From positions 39,015,459 through 39,079,458 of the forward strand of contig NC_090255.1 of NCBI RefSeq assembly GCF_037325665.1: a stretch of DNA of 64,000 bases, written 5' to 3'. The position numbers and the translations under genes were made by a program. The notes under the pieces were generated by a model. It was not told the DNA's origin and did not search any database. It saw only the letters and a program-made list of their open reading frames with translations. This document shows positions 19,793 through 30,268 of this stretch, piece after piece (the first letter of the stretch is position 1; each line of letters opens with the position of its first letter). This DNA comes from Littorina saxatilis. Lineage: Eukaryota > Mollusca > Gastropoda > Littorinimorpha > Littorinidae.

Positions 19793-19809
19793 AGCCTGGT
19801 CTCTGTCAG

Positions 19810-21938
19810 GTCAAGGCAACTTCAGTCAGACTCTTCTCAGCCCGTCAGACCTTTGCCCCGAGACACACCTCAGATGCTCGGACGGCAACTGCCTGCCTGT
19901 GTTCGTACGTTGCAACGGGGTGTACGACTGCATTGACAAGGCGGACGAGGCCCATTGCGACAACGTGACGTGTCCAGGCTTCTACCGCTGCCGCTCGTCC
20001 AGCGTGTGTGTGCACCCTGACCACCTGTGTGACGGCTGGCCCCAGTGTCCGCAGCGTGATGACGAGTGGCTGTGTCAGGCCCTGTGTCCCTCCCGCTGCA
20101 GCTGTCATGGCCACGCCTTCGTCTGTCCCCGCCCTTTTCCCGCCCCCTCCTTCCCTCAGCTGCGCTACCTGGACGCTTTGGGGTCCGGCATGACGATGAA
20201 TGACGTCAGCTCCAACGTGTATCTGATATGGCTCAGGCTAGCGTCGTGTGGGATAGTGGAGCTGCAGGTAATGGACCTGCGCAACCTGAGAATGTTGGAC
20301 CTGAGTGACAACCAGCTTACGACTCTCCGTATGGATGCCTTCCTAAATCTCACCAACCTAGCCGTTCTCTGTCTGGCTGGAAACCCTTTGCTTTCTGTCA
20401 CAGCAGGGAACAACTACACCCAGCAGCAAACTCTTCGAGTCCTCGATCTTTCCAGCACATTCCTCACGTCGTTCGGCAGTCTGGCTTTTTCAGGCTTTCC
20501 AGAGCTGCGGACCCTCAACGCATCAAACAGCAAAATTGAGGTCATCACTGAGGACGGTTTCGTCCATACCCCTAAGTTAGGTCTTGTTGACTTGCAGGGA
20601 AACCCCGTGGAACGCTTCCCAGTGAACCTTTTCACGGGACTCTTACGGCTAGAGGCCGTGTACTCTGACAACTATAAGCTGTGCTGCAGCGACACCCTCC
20701 CAGCCAACTTTGAAATAGATTCCTGCCATGCGCCTCGAGACGAAATCTCCTCCTGCGAGGATCTTCTTCGCTCGGACGTTTTCCGGGCATTCCTGTGGAT
20801 GTTTTGCAGCCTTGCTTGTTTTGGAAACGCAGGATGTCTCCTGTTTCGTTCTTTCGTACAAAAGGCGTCCATGTCGAGCGGTTTTAACGTCTTTGTCAGC
20901 AGCCTTGGAGCGGCGGACTTCTTGATGGGAATTTACCTGGCTATGGTAGGAGGAGCGGACATTGCTTACCAGGGTCAATACTCCCTTTTCGAGACGGCCT
21001 GGAAGTCGGGGGTTGTGTGTAAAGCAGCGGGGTTCCTGTCCCTGCTGTCCTGTGAGATCTCGGCCACCATGATCTGCGTCATCACGCTGGATCGCTTCCT
21101 GGTGCTGCGCTTTCCCTTCAGCAGGTTTCACTTCGAGCCCAAGTCTGCGGTTCTTGCCTGCGTGGCTGTCTGGCTCCTGGGGGTCATCATCGCGGTTGTA
21201 CCTCTTCTCCCGGTGACGTCACAGTGGCAGTTCTACGGGCAGACCGGCATCTGCATCCCACTACCCATCACCAGGCAGAGCTTCCCGGGCCAGGACTACG
21301 CCTTCGCCGTCATGATCGTCCTCAACCTGGTCCTCTTCCTGTTGATCGCTGCGGGCCAGCTGCTCATCTTCTGGACCATCAGGGACACCGCCATCACATC
21401 CACCGCCCGCTACAAGTCCCAGGAGATGACCGTCGCCCGTCGCTTGACCTCCATCGTGGTGTCCGACTTTCTCTGTTGGTTCCCCATCGGTCTGCTAGGT
21501 GTGCTGGCGGCCACAGGAACCCCCATCCCTGGCGAGGTCAACGTGGCAGTGGCCATCCTGGTACTGCCGCTCAACTCGGCGCTCAACCCTTTCCTCTACA
21601 CCTTCAACCTGCTGGTGGAGAGGTTGGACAGGCAAGAGGAGCAGAGGCTTCTCAAGCAGCTGGAGGAGGAGCGAGACCAAGACAGACCTGCTGGCGGAGA
21701 GGTTGGACAGGCAAGCGGAGCAGAGGCTTCTCAACCAGCTGGAGGGGGAGCGAGACCAAGACTGAGACCTGCTGGAGGAGAGGTGGGACAGGCAAGCGGA
21801 GCAGAGGCTTCTCAAGCAGCTGGAGGAGGACTGAGACCTGCTGGTGGAGAGGTGGGACAGGCAAGCGGAGCAGAGGCTTCTCAAGCAGCTGGAGGAGGAG
21901 CGAGACCAAGACTGAGTACAGTGGAACCCCCCTTTTAA
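19810..21938 (+). CDS. Receptor B, copy 1, exon 2: LDLa, LRR, 7TM and tail
   Basis: Terminal exon, giving 1276 aa with exon 1. The acceptor ctctgtcag|gtcaagg restores a glycine codon and the order seen in receptor A. In order: two LDLa modules (584-660), an LRR N-cap with CPSRCSCHG (about 665), LRRs (690-840), a Cys-rich C-cap (840-880) and seven hydrophobic segments (893-1165). TM2 has AADFLMGIY, a hallmark of leucine-rich-repeat GPCRs; TM3 ends LDRF (DRY position); TM7 has NPFLY (NPxxY). The cytoplasmic tail (1168-1276) is encoded by a frame-shifted minisatellite, and its last residues plus stop lie in a transposon end. Predicted plasma-membrane G-protein-coupled receptor. Confidence 0.9.
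21609..21915 (+). repeat. Coding minisatellite in the receptor B tail, 4 units
   Basis: Units begin ctgctgg at 21,609, 21,688, 21,769 and 21,838 (79, 81, 69 and about 78 bp). Unit 1 is read as a charged helix-like stretch (LDRQEEQRLLKQLEEERD). The 79-bp step shifts the frame, so units 2-4 are read as Gly/Ala/Gln-rich repeats (GGEVGQASGAEASQ). Identical layout in copy 2 (51,486-51,792). Confidence 0.9.
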
Positions 21939-22962
21939 GACCTCCACAAATCTGAGAAAATCAGGTCTTAAAATGGAGGAAGTCTTAAACTGGGGGTAAG
22001 ACTAAGGAGGTTATGAAGAGAACACCTGAGAATGATGGGAGGAAGTCTAAACAAGTCGCGTAAGGCGAAAATACAACATTTAGTCAAGTAGCTGTCGAAC
22101 TCACAGAATGAAACTGAACGCAATGCAACGCAGCAAGACCGTATACTCGTAGCATCGTCAGTCCACCGCTCATGGCAAAGGCCGCAGTGACATTGCCAAA
22201 AAGAGCGGGGTAGTAGTTGCGCTGAGAAGGATAGCACGCTTTTCTGTACCTCTCTTCGTTTTAACTTTCTGAGCGTGTTCTCAATCCAAACATATCATAT
22301 CTATATGTTTTTGGAATCAGGAACCGACAAGGAATAAGATAAAAGTGTTTTTAAATTGATTTCGAAAATTTAATTTTGATCATAATTTTTATATTTTTAA
22401 TTTTCAGAGCTTGTTTTTAATCCAAATATAACATATTTATATGTTTTTGGAATCAGAAAATGATAGAGAATAAGATGAACGTAAATTTGGATCGTTTTAT
22501 AAAAAAAATTGTGGTTTTTTTTTACAATTTTCAGATTTTTAATGACCAAAGTCATTAATTAATTTTTAAGCCACCAAGCTGAAATGCAATACCGAAGTCC
22601 GGGCTTCGTCGGAGATTACTTGACCAACATTTCAACCAATTTGGTTGAAAAATGAGAGCGTGACAGTGCCGCCTCAACTTTCACGAAAAGCCGGATATGA
22701 CGTCATCAAAGACATTTATCAAAAAAATGAAAAAAACGTCTGAGGATATCATACCCAGGAACTCTCATGTCCAATTTCATAAAGATCGGTTCAGTAGTTT
22801 AGTCTGAATCGCTCTACACACACAGACAGACAGACAGACAGACAGACACACATACACCACGACCCTCGTCTCGATTCCCCCCTCTATGTTAAAACATTTA
22901 GTCAAAACTTGACTAAATTTAAAAAGGGGGGGTGGGGGTGTCTTAAAAGGCGGGTTCCACTG
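21919..22962. mobile_element. Pogo/Tigger-like MITE at the receptor B 3' end
   Basis: Left end cagtggaacccccctttt with TA before it; right end aaaaggcgggttccactg. CAGTGGAACC-type ends and TA target sites fit the pogo group of mariner-like elements. A second MITE (22,076-22,918) is nested inside. Same in copy 2 (51,796-52,834), so both insertions precede the duplication. Confidence 0.75.
22076..22918. mobile_element. MITE with ACATTTAGTCAAG ends
   Basis: About 843 bp, AT-rich and non-coding. Left end acatttagtcaag, right end acatttagtc plus aaaacttgactaaat. The body includes atatgtttttggaatcag twice and a (cagA)n tract near 22,822-22,850. Relatives at 28,560-29,301 and 29,670-29,977 and in copy 2. 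Confidence 0.75.
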
Positions 22963-23094
22963 TCCTCCAAAGACGGGCAGCTGTGAGTTTCTATTACGGG
23001 GAGCATTGGATACGAGAGAGAAAAGAAACGGATGGATTACCAAAATGTCAATCTGTTCCCATGTTCCTGTGAAATTTCGTTTATCTTAATTGCG

Positions 23095-23105
23095 CGTGTT
23101 TGTGT

Positions 23106-23152
<47 letters not shown>

Positions 23153-23262
23153 TGTGTGTGTGTTTGTCAGTGAGTGGTATGCGTATGTGTGTATATATAT
23201 ATGTGTGTGTGTGTGTGTGTCAGTGTGTGGTGTGTGTGTGTGCGTGTGTGTGTGTGTGTGTG
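23095..23262. repeat. GT microsatellite
   Basis: (GT)n interrupted by tatatatatatg and cagtgtg; shorter in copy 2 (52,972-53,115). Confidence 0.95.
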
Positions 23263-23670
23263 GTAGGACATACTCATTTGAAGCATAAGTCATCGTGAAC
23301 AACAAACACAACAACAAATACCACAACAACAACAACAACAACCAAACAGATCAATGCACAAGCAGACATCGGATCCAACACGATACAATGACTGTCTGTC
23401 TCTGTACTATGGCGATTACTATCACACACACGCACACTCACTCACACACACACGTAGACAAGACATGACATGCCATTTTCAAGAAAGTCACAATTCGAAC
23501 TTTAGGTCTTCGGTGCATTTCCTGACATTACTTTGTGCATCATAATACCTTTACTATACTTTAATCTACTTAAAAGTGTCTGTGAAGACTGCCTAACAGT
23601 TTCAATATATGTTAGCTCTTGCAGAATCCCACACACTGGTTCCATGGAGAATCCATAGTGAACAAAATGT
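23263..23670. other. Non-coding DNA with CAA and CA repeats
   Basis: Contains (acaacaac)n near 23,308-23,342 and CA runs near 23,423-23,455. No gene seen. Confidence 0.6.
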
Positions 23671-26144
23671 CCATCATTTTCACGAGTTTTCATTCACAAG
23701 CACCTGGGAAATAAATCTCATGTTCCCCGGGGAATAAATCCCCGGTTACCTTTGTTACGGCGGGTTTTTTCGTGTAATTGTCTGTGTGTGTTTATGCTCC
23801 TAACAGAAAAATGCGTGTGCTGCTCTGTTTACAAACTCCCGTCTCACACACACACAACACTCAAACAAGGCACAAAGACTGAACACAATTTCTGCCCTTT
23901 GCCCTCGTACCTATATTCAAGCAATCACAAGTATTCACCCGTAATCACAACAAAATATAAATATAATATCTCACATTCACTCAAAAGACTCTTTCATTCA
24001 ATACAACATATTATTAGCTTGAGTAGGATGAAATGAAAGCCTCTTCCTCGATGATGTCGTCCTTGTTGACTCTCAGTTCAAGGATCACACATACTTAACT
24101 AATTACTTCACGTGTCAACTCACAATTCAGTGGCCGCACACACTATTCTGGATTCGTCCAATCCTTTTCTACACAACTTAGCTGGTTACCTCTCTTGTCA
24201 ACTCACAGTTCAGTGGTTACAAGTTATTCTGGATTCGCACAATCCTTCAGTTTCTACACACTCAGTTCTCTGGGTGCGCACACTCTCCTAGGTCGCACAA
24301 TTCTGTTTACTCGCGAATCAGCGGGTCCGACACTTGCACCATATCACACCCATGACATGTCGACATTCATGGTGATATGGGGTGGGGTTCCACCGGATAC
24401 AAGTTCTCCAGCGCTGCTTTACAACCCTGCGCCGACTCTACTCGTCCTGGCAGCAAGGAGGGGACGCTCCTCTTCTCATCTCGTCTACCCTTCCGGTCGA
24501 GCGCGTCCTGCTCCCACCGGGATGCTGTGTAGAAAGTTTATGCTACCGTAAGTTTCAATTCTTAGATAAACTTCTCCACATAATAATACTTCCATTCTTT
24601 CTCAATATTATTCAATTATCCGTCAACTAACTTATGCTGTTATATTATTTACATCAGCTCATTTACAAGTAACTTCATTACAAAAGAACATACAACACTC
24701 CTTTTCAAAAATGGCTGACAACAGCTCACGCTTTCCAACCCATTTCACAACATGACTCTCACAGTCATTTCACAAGTTAAGGTTACTGAACAAAATACAA
24801 TTCAATAAATACCTGTATTCACAGCATTTGAATCATATCAGATTCATTCCAACAGGAGTCACTAAACAGTTGACTCACTGCTCCTTGAGAAACATCTTAC
24901 AACAGTGTAGAGTAAACACACCCTCTCCCGAGAGCGATCTGAGATGTTCTACCCAATATCAATATGGCCACTTCAAGGTTGTCATATTTTAGTCATCTTC
25001 TCTCTCATTGGTCAATAGTAGCCAATGACAATACAGTTCACAAAAATCAGCTCACTATTTCAACAGGTGACACTACGATCACGCAGTCGACTCATGCTAA
25101 CTAAAAGTATGGCAAGCCAATCTGTACATATTTGTTAAATACTTTTAATACTGAATTATGTACAAATCCATTTGTCACAACCATAGTTGCAGGAAGCCCT
25201 ATTACATGGATAATCAAAAGCAAACCCAATAGAAACGCTCGAGGATTCTTCGGCTCTTTTCATTGGCGTTTCCCCAGACCTAAACAGACGACAAGACACT
25301 GCTTTGCAAAGTTCCAAAAACCAACTGGCAAACTGGCAAAAGTAAACAAAAAAACAAAACTACTTCAATAAATTCGTCACAAACAAATGAAACCTACCGA
25401 TATGTTATGTCTTCTTACAAAGTCACGGAGTGTGTGTAGTATCTGTGTTTCGATACACAGACGTTCGGAGAAACACGAACGTCAAGTTCAAGTAAAACGA
25501 CACCTGACACACACATTTTGACCCGTGCACAAGACGTTGTATCGATAAACGAAGCACAAGTAAGAAACAATAATAAAAGCAAAGAAAATAGCAACACGAT
25601 ATGCAAACATCTAACAAAGCCGAGCAAGCAGAATGACAGGTCTAATGAAAAACAAAGAGGTACCGAGTCGGAAACAAGATCGCGATTCTTTCCTTCGCTG
25701 CACGACGCAAATCTTCTGTGACCTTTGACCAAACGTAGCTTCCACATTCGATCACCGTGCTCAGCTTAATATTTACAACAGAAAGCCGAGGGGGTGGAAT
25801 ACCGAGATGAACCTACAGAAATGTGCATCCTCAAACCTGACATATTCATCCCAACTCATTTAATGAACTCAAAAACACAGAAAGTTGCTTTCACACGCCA
25901 TCTTTGATTGCCAGTGGTTATCAAACCGGGACCCGTGTGGTTATCAGCACGGGACCCGTGTTTCAAAGCATGGCTCCCTAGGTTGATTGTGCACTTGTTT
26001 TCTCACTACCAAAATGATGACAAAAACGATGTTTGATGGTTTGTTGACAGACCAGCTTTTTTGTCGGTCCTCGGGGGGCATATCGACTTCTCCCCTCGGA
26101 CAGACAAAAAAGCAGGTCTGTCAACAACCCATCAAACATCTTAT
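23671..26144. mobile_element. Unidentified 2.5-kb segment, copy 1 only
   Basis: Flanked by atgtc on each side. In copy 2 the two atgtc copies are adjacent (53,519-53,528: gtcatgtc) with nothing between. No significant ORF. Internal near-repeats occur around 24,115-24,170 and 24,195-24,250 (attctggattcg, caatcctt). The last 120 bp belong to the palindromic foldback family. No known family recognised. Confidence 0.55.
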
Positions 26145-26219
26145 AATGTCTTGTCTATCTCTTTATAAAGCCATACGAATCCTTAGGCTCATGTACAAAT
26201 TTCGATGATTTTGTCTTTT

Positions 26220-26360
26220 GTCTTTTGTGCGTGTGTGTGTGTGTGTGCTTGCTTGAGTTTTGAGTATGTGTGTGTGCGTGTCTGTGTGTGTGTGTGTGTG
26301 TGCGTGTCTGTGTATGTGAGTGTGTGTCTGTGTGTATGTGTATGTGTGTGCGTGTGTAAT
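26220..26360. repeat. GT microsatellite
   Basis: (GT)n with TGCG and CTGT variants. Collinear, shorter tract at 53,597-53,695. Confidence 0.9.
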
Positions 26361-27125
26361 ATCAACGTAAGAGCGTACTTCTACACGGCCAATTTGGACA
26401 ACACATTATCAAAAACAATCTCCACACAACACTCCACCAGTCTCTCAGACCCTTAAAAAACTAAATATTTTTGTAATCCTTTATTGAGAGTCAGAGCAAC
26501 AAACCAAAAACAAGTACATGTTTGTCGAAACATGTTCTGAGCAATCTTTGCTCTCTCTCTCTCTCTCTAGCTCTCTCAGTCTCTATCTCTCTCTCTCTCA
26601 GTCTCTATCTCTCTCTCTCTCGCGCGCGGTTTCATCTTTATTTTTTATACATGTACAATGTAATAACATAAGGATGTTACTTTTTACACAAGAAAGGAAA
26701 ACACTCACACTTCACAAAATAATTCACAAACATTTTACCATATGGGGACAACAGTTTTTGCCACTGGACACCAGTTTCATTAAACAAAAATTCATTTTTT
26801 AATTGTTTGCTCTTTCTATAAAGTCTTGTTTAAAACATTCAATATTTGTCAATCTGTTTAAACATTTACATGTGCAAATAAAATATACTGCCATTAGCAG
26901 AAGGAGGTCCAGCACTTTATCCGTTTTTACAGACCTTCTTCTTCTTCGTTCCTGGATCTCGCACACCAAAACATTATCTCACCAATTGAATTTAGGTCAC
27001 TCGGCTCTTCCTCGATACTATTTCAAGCGCGGCAATCACCCAAAAATAAATCTAATAAAGGGCTTCTCGCGTATACACCCATGGTATGTAACCATCACGA
27101 AATTATTTTTACCCAAAACATGACA
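26361..27125. other. Non-coding DNA, no gene seen
   Basis: Includes a (CT)n stretch near 26,547-26,630. Collinear with copy 2 (53,696-54,467). Confidence 0.6.
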
Positions 27126-27450
27126 TTGTCCTTGGCCGAAGGCCGTGGTCAATAAATATGAAACTAAAGTCGAGGACCGACAAAAAAGCTGGTCTGTCAA
27201 CAAACCACCAAACATCGTTTTTGTCATCATTTTGGTAGTGAGAAAATAAGTGCACAATCAACGATGTTTGGTGGCTTGTTGTCAGACCAGCATTTTTTGG
27301 GTGGTCCTCGGGGAGCATATATCGCCTTTTGTCTCATATTTATCAACCGCGGCCTTCGGCCTTGGTCGATAAAAATGAAACAAAAGACGATTATGGTCCC
27401 CTTGGACCAACAAAAAAGCTGGTCTGTCAACAAGCCACCAAACATCTTAT
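27126..27450. mobile_element. Two foldback MITEs in inverted arrangement
   Basis: A partial inverted member (27,126-27,227) and a full palindromic member (27,261-27,450) meet at a short spacer containing tgcacaatcaacgatg. Conserved in copy 2 (54,468-54,790). Confidence 0.7.
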
Positions 27451-27544
27451 AATATTGAATATTGAATATATTTACTTCCAGATCACTGCATGAAACCCAC
27501 TGGCCTCAAACTCTGTTTTTAACTACCACCCCCCCCTCCCCAGT

Positions 27545-28300
27545 TTACTTGGTTCTTTTCTTTCCAAGACCTCCCCCTGCCTTTCCTCTCCTCTGAACTT
27601 TCCAGGCTTTCTTCCTTGTAACACTGGGACTCCAGTCTTCGTCGCTGTCTGACGTCACATCTCTATTTGACGTCACATCCACGTCACGCAGGGGTGTTCT
27701 AGCACTGACGCCACTCGGCAGCTGTGACGTCAAGGTTTTCCCGACTCGGCTTCTTCCTCGCGGGTTTGGGGCTTCCAGGTTTTCCTTTTGACCCCGAGAA
27801 TCGAAAGTAGGTCTACGAGTCTTAGAAAAGTTCTCTGGAGGAGAAGTTACGGAGGGAATGTCAGTAAGTCTACGATACTTTTGAGTAAAGTTTACGCTTT
27901 TGGGGCGAGAGAGCTCGTACGGAGAAGCACTTTCATCACTACGTTCTCCTTGAAATTTAAAGTTCATATTCTCACAGCAAAGGGGTTGAACTTGACGGTC
28001 ACGTCGCTCCTCAAACCTCCTCCCCTCCCCCTTTCTTCCACAGCCTCTCGTCACCTCCCCCTTGCCAGCGCCCACCAACACGGGGGTACGGGGTTCGATC
28101 CTCAATAGGAGCGGGATGTGCAAACGATAGCTGCAGGTCATGAGCAAGATGATTAGGGTCAAGGCCACAGCGAGCAGCATGCAGACGGGTTGCCAGTGCA
28201 GCGGGATCTGGGTGAAGAAGTTCCTGAGGGCCCGCCCCATCCCGCCTGCCAGCATCTCTGTCGGGTGGACGATACAGCGGGTAGCCACTGACATCAGTAC
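27545..28300 (-). CDS. CLCC1-like C-terminal exon, copy 1
   Basis: A terminal exon of 252 codons. On the minus strand it follows a good acceptor (gtctgttccacag) and begins with a GTA Val codon; an ATG further upstream at 28,327 would lie in the intron. It shows a transmembrane stretch (about exon residues 39-58, PVCMLLAVALTLIILLM) preceded by HPTEMLAGGMGRALRNFFTQIP, then a long basic, Ser/Arg-rich tail. The order of motifs resembles the C-terminal half of CLCC1, an ER chloride-channel-like protein (recognised by eye, moderate). No partner exon is seen up to the next gene, so this copy may be a stranded 3' fragment. Tail-to-tail with receptor B. Confidence 0.6.
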   Translation of the reverse strand, partial: VLMSVATRCIVHPTEMLAGGMGRALRNFFTQIPLHWQPVCMLLAVALTLIILLMTCSYRLHIPLLLRIEPRTPVLVGAGKGEVTRGCGRKGEGRRFEERRDRQVQPLCCENMNFKFQGERSDESASPYELSRPKSVNFTQKYRRLTDIPSVTSPPENFSKTRRPTFDSRGQKENLEAPNPRGRSRVGKTLTSQLPSGVSARTPLRDVDVTSNRDVTSDSDEDWSPSVTRKKAWKVQRRGKAGGGLGKKRTK

Positions 28301-28399
28301 CTGTGGAACAGACGACACGGTGCACAACTGTCACAGGGCAATACATCTGTTCACTTACTTTTTGACGGTGCAGCATGCTGCCAAAAGCACCCGCTTCTA

Positions 28400-28446
28400 A
28401 CACGACTACACACACACACGAACACGAACACACACACACACGCACA
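28400..28446. repeat. CA microsatellite
   Basis: Short (CA)n; expanded in copy 2 (56,112-56,170). Confidence 0.9.
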
Positions 28447-28559
28447 TACACACACCGAGACTAAAAGCGCTTACCCACTGGTTGACGTGAAAAACGTTGC
28501 TGGCCCGATCGCTTGACATGACAAGCCAGTATAGCACAGTAGCGTAAAACGCTTCACAG

Positions 28560-29046
28560 GAAAGTGCGCTTTTCTTTATTCTTGTTTACCTTGTGAGTTT
28601 GTTTTGAATTCTAACATAAGATATCTCTCTCTCACTTTATATATGTTTATGTTTTTTTGAATTAGGAAATGATAAAGAATAAGATGGATCGAATTCTAAA
28701 ATAGTTACATTTTAGTTTTAATCATATTTTTTCAGATTTTTAATGACCAAACTCATTCATTATTTTTTAAGCTTCCAAGCTGAAATGCAATCCCATAGTC
28801 CGGGTTTTGTGGGAGATTGCTTGACCAAAATTTCAATCTAATTCAGTAATTCTAATTGATTGAAAAATACGGGTGTAACAGTGCCGCCTCAACTTTCACA
28901 ATGAGCTGTGTATGACGTTACCAAAGACATAAATAATTTTAAAAAAAAATGTAAACAACGTCTGGGGATATCATTTGCAAAAACTCTCATGTAACGTTTC
29001 ATGAAGATCGGTCCAGTAGTTTTTCAGGAATTTGTCTACACACTTA

Positions 29047-29118
<72 letters not shown>

Positions 29119-29301
29119 TACACGCACACACGCATGTTCACACATACACCACGTCCCGCGTCTCGATTATCAGTCTATTTTAAAACATTTAGTCAAAACT
29201 TGACTAAATCGATTCTCAGTCTGTTTTGAAACATTTAGTCAAAACTTGACTAAATCGATTCTCAGTCTATTTTGAAACATTTAGTCAAAACTTGACTAAA
29301 T
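28560..29301. mobile_element. MITE of the ACATTTAGTCAAG family with tandem 3' end
   Basis: Body similar to 22,250-22,800 (atatgttta, attaggaaatgat, cagtgccgcctcaactttca), then a CA tract (29,044-29,112). The terminal motif catttagtc plus aaaacttgactaaat is repeated at 29,186, 29,232 and 29,278 (46-bp period). Copy 2 has five such ends (56,917-57,124). Confidence 0.7.
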
Positions 29302-29669
29302 GTGAAAAGAAGGTGTAACGATTCTCATTACATCAAAGAAAGTATAACGCTTTCCAGAACTTACAAAATCACTCTCCTCCATAAAATTAGCATGCATTAG
29401 CCTTTGTGTCAGGTCACATGTTTATGCGTGGACTCCAGTGACCATTCCATCTGTCACGCTTATTTCAACCACAGGCACATGAAACTCGATGGTGACGTCA
29501 TTGGTGAGGGGCGGTAATCAAATCTGTAGTAGTTTACTATCGAGGAGAGCACAGCCCGGCCACAGGACCTGCCTACCTCCTGTCAAGTGCCTGTGTTTCA
29601 ACTGTCGGCAGAAAGTTGTTAAAAGGCTAGGCCCATCAAGAACACATTCAGCTAACCAGAAATAACGTG
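29302..29669. other. Non-coding DNA, no gene seen
   Basis: Collinear with 57,125-57,479. No coding frame. Confidence 0.6.
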
Positions 29670-29977
29670 AAACCCTGGGTCAACTGTTTGACCAAACTTT
29701 CAATTTTTGTTGTTGAAAAATTAGGTCGCCACAGTGCAGCATCAACTTTGTTTAAAGTCGGATATGACGTCATGAAAGGAATAAACCGTAAAAAACAAAA
29801 CAAGAAAAAATCCTCACGATGTTATCTGGAAGAATGCGAAGTTTCATAAACATTCTGTTGTTGTTTGATCGGATCTGGCAAACGCTGTACATGCCCACTC
29901 GCGCGCACACACACACACACACACACCGACCCTCAAACTTTTTTGGACCGTCAACAAAATAGAAATTAAAAAAGATC
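29670..29977. repeat. Diverged MITE tail at the right end of duplication copy 1
   Basis: Shares ggatatgacgtcatgaaag and the CA tract layout with the ACATTTAGTCAAG family. Identity between copies stops at agatc (29,977 and 57,835), which marks the right edge of the duplicated block. Confidence 0.65.
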
Positions 29978-30268
29978 AAAAAAGTTAAATATCTAATAAA
30001 GCAGCTCGTGTAAATCTGGTGTCGGCACAGCAGGCAATGTAGTATTCTCTATGTTGCCTTAATAATTGTTATTGCTGAGGTCTGCGGATAAGAAAAAACT
30101 CGGATATAAGAAAGGCCCCTTCCCCCCCCCCCCCCCCCTTGACTGTCTTATAAGCGGGTTGCACTGTACTTAGATTAAAGACAGGAATGCCTTTTCAGAT
30201 GATGTTCTAATTGTAAATCAGTGTCAACATTTATGAGTTGAAGCTCAACTTGAGTGTAAAATGTCAGC

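Noticed and set aside
19695-19809. Start codon upstream of receptor B exon 2 making a separate short receptor
   Set aside because: This stretch lies in a MITE and the frame is not kept in copy 2; the spliced structure restores the receptor A domain order.
28301-28327. ATG start of the CLCC1-like exon at 28,327
   Set aside because: The codons before 28,300 coincide with a polypyrimidine-AG acceptor, so they are more likely intron.
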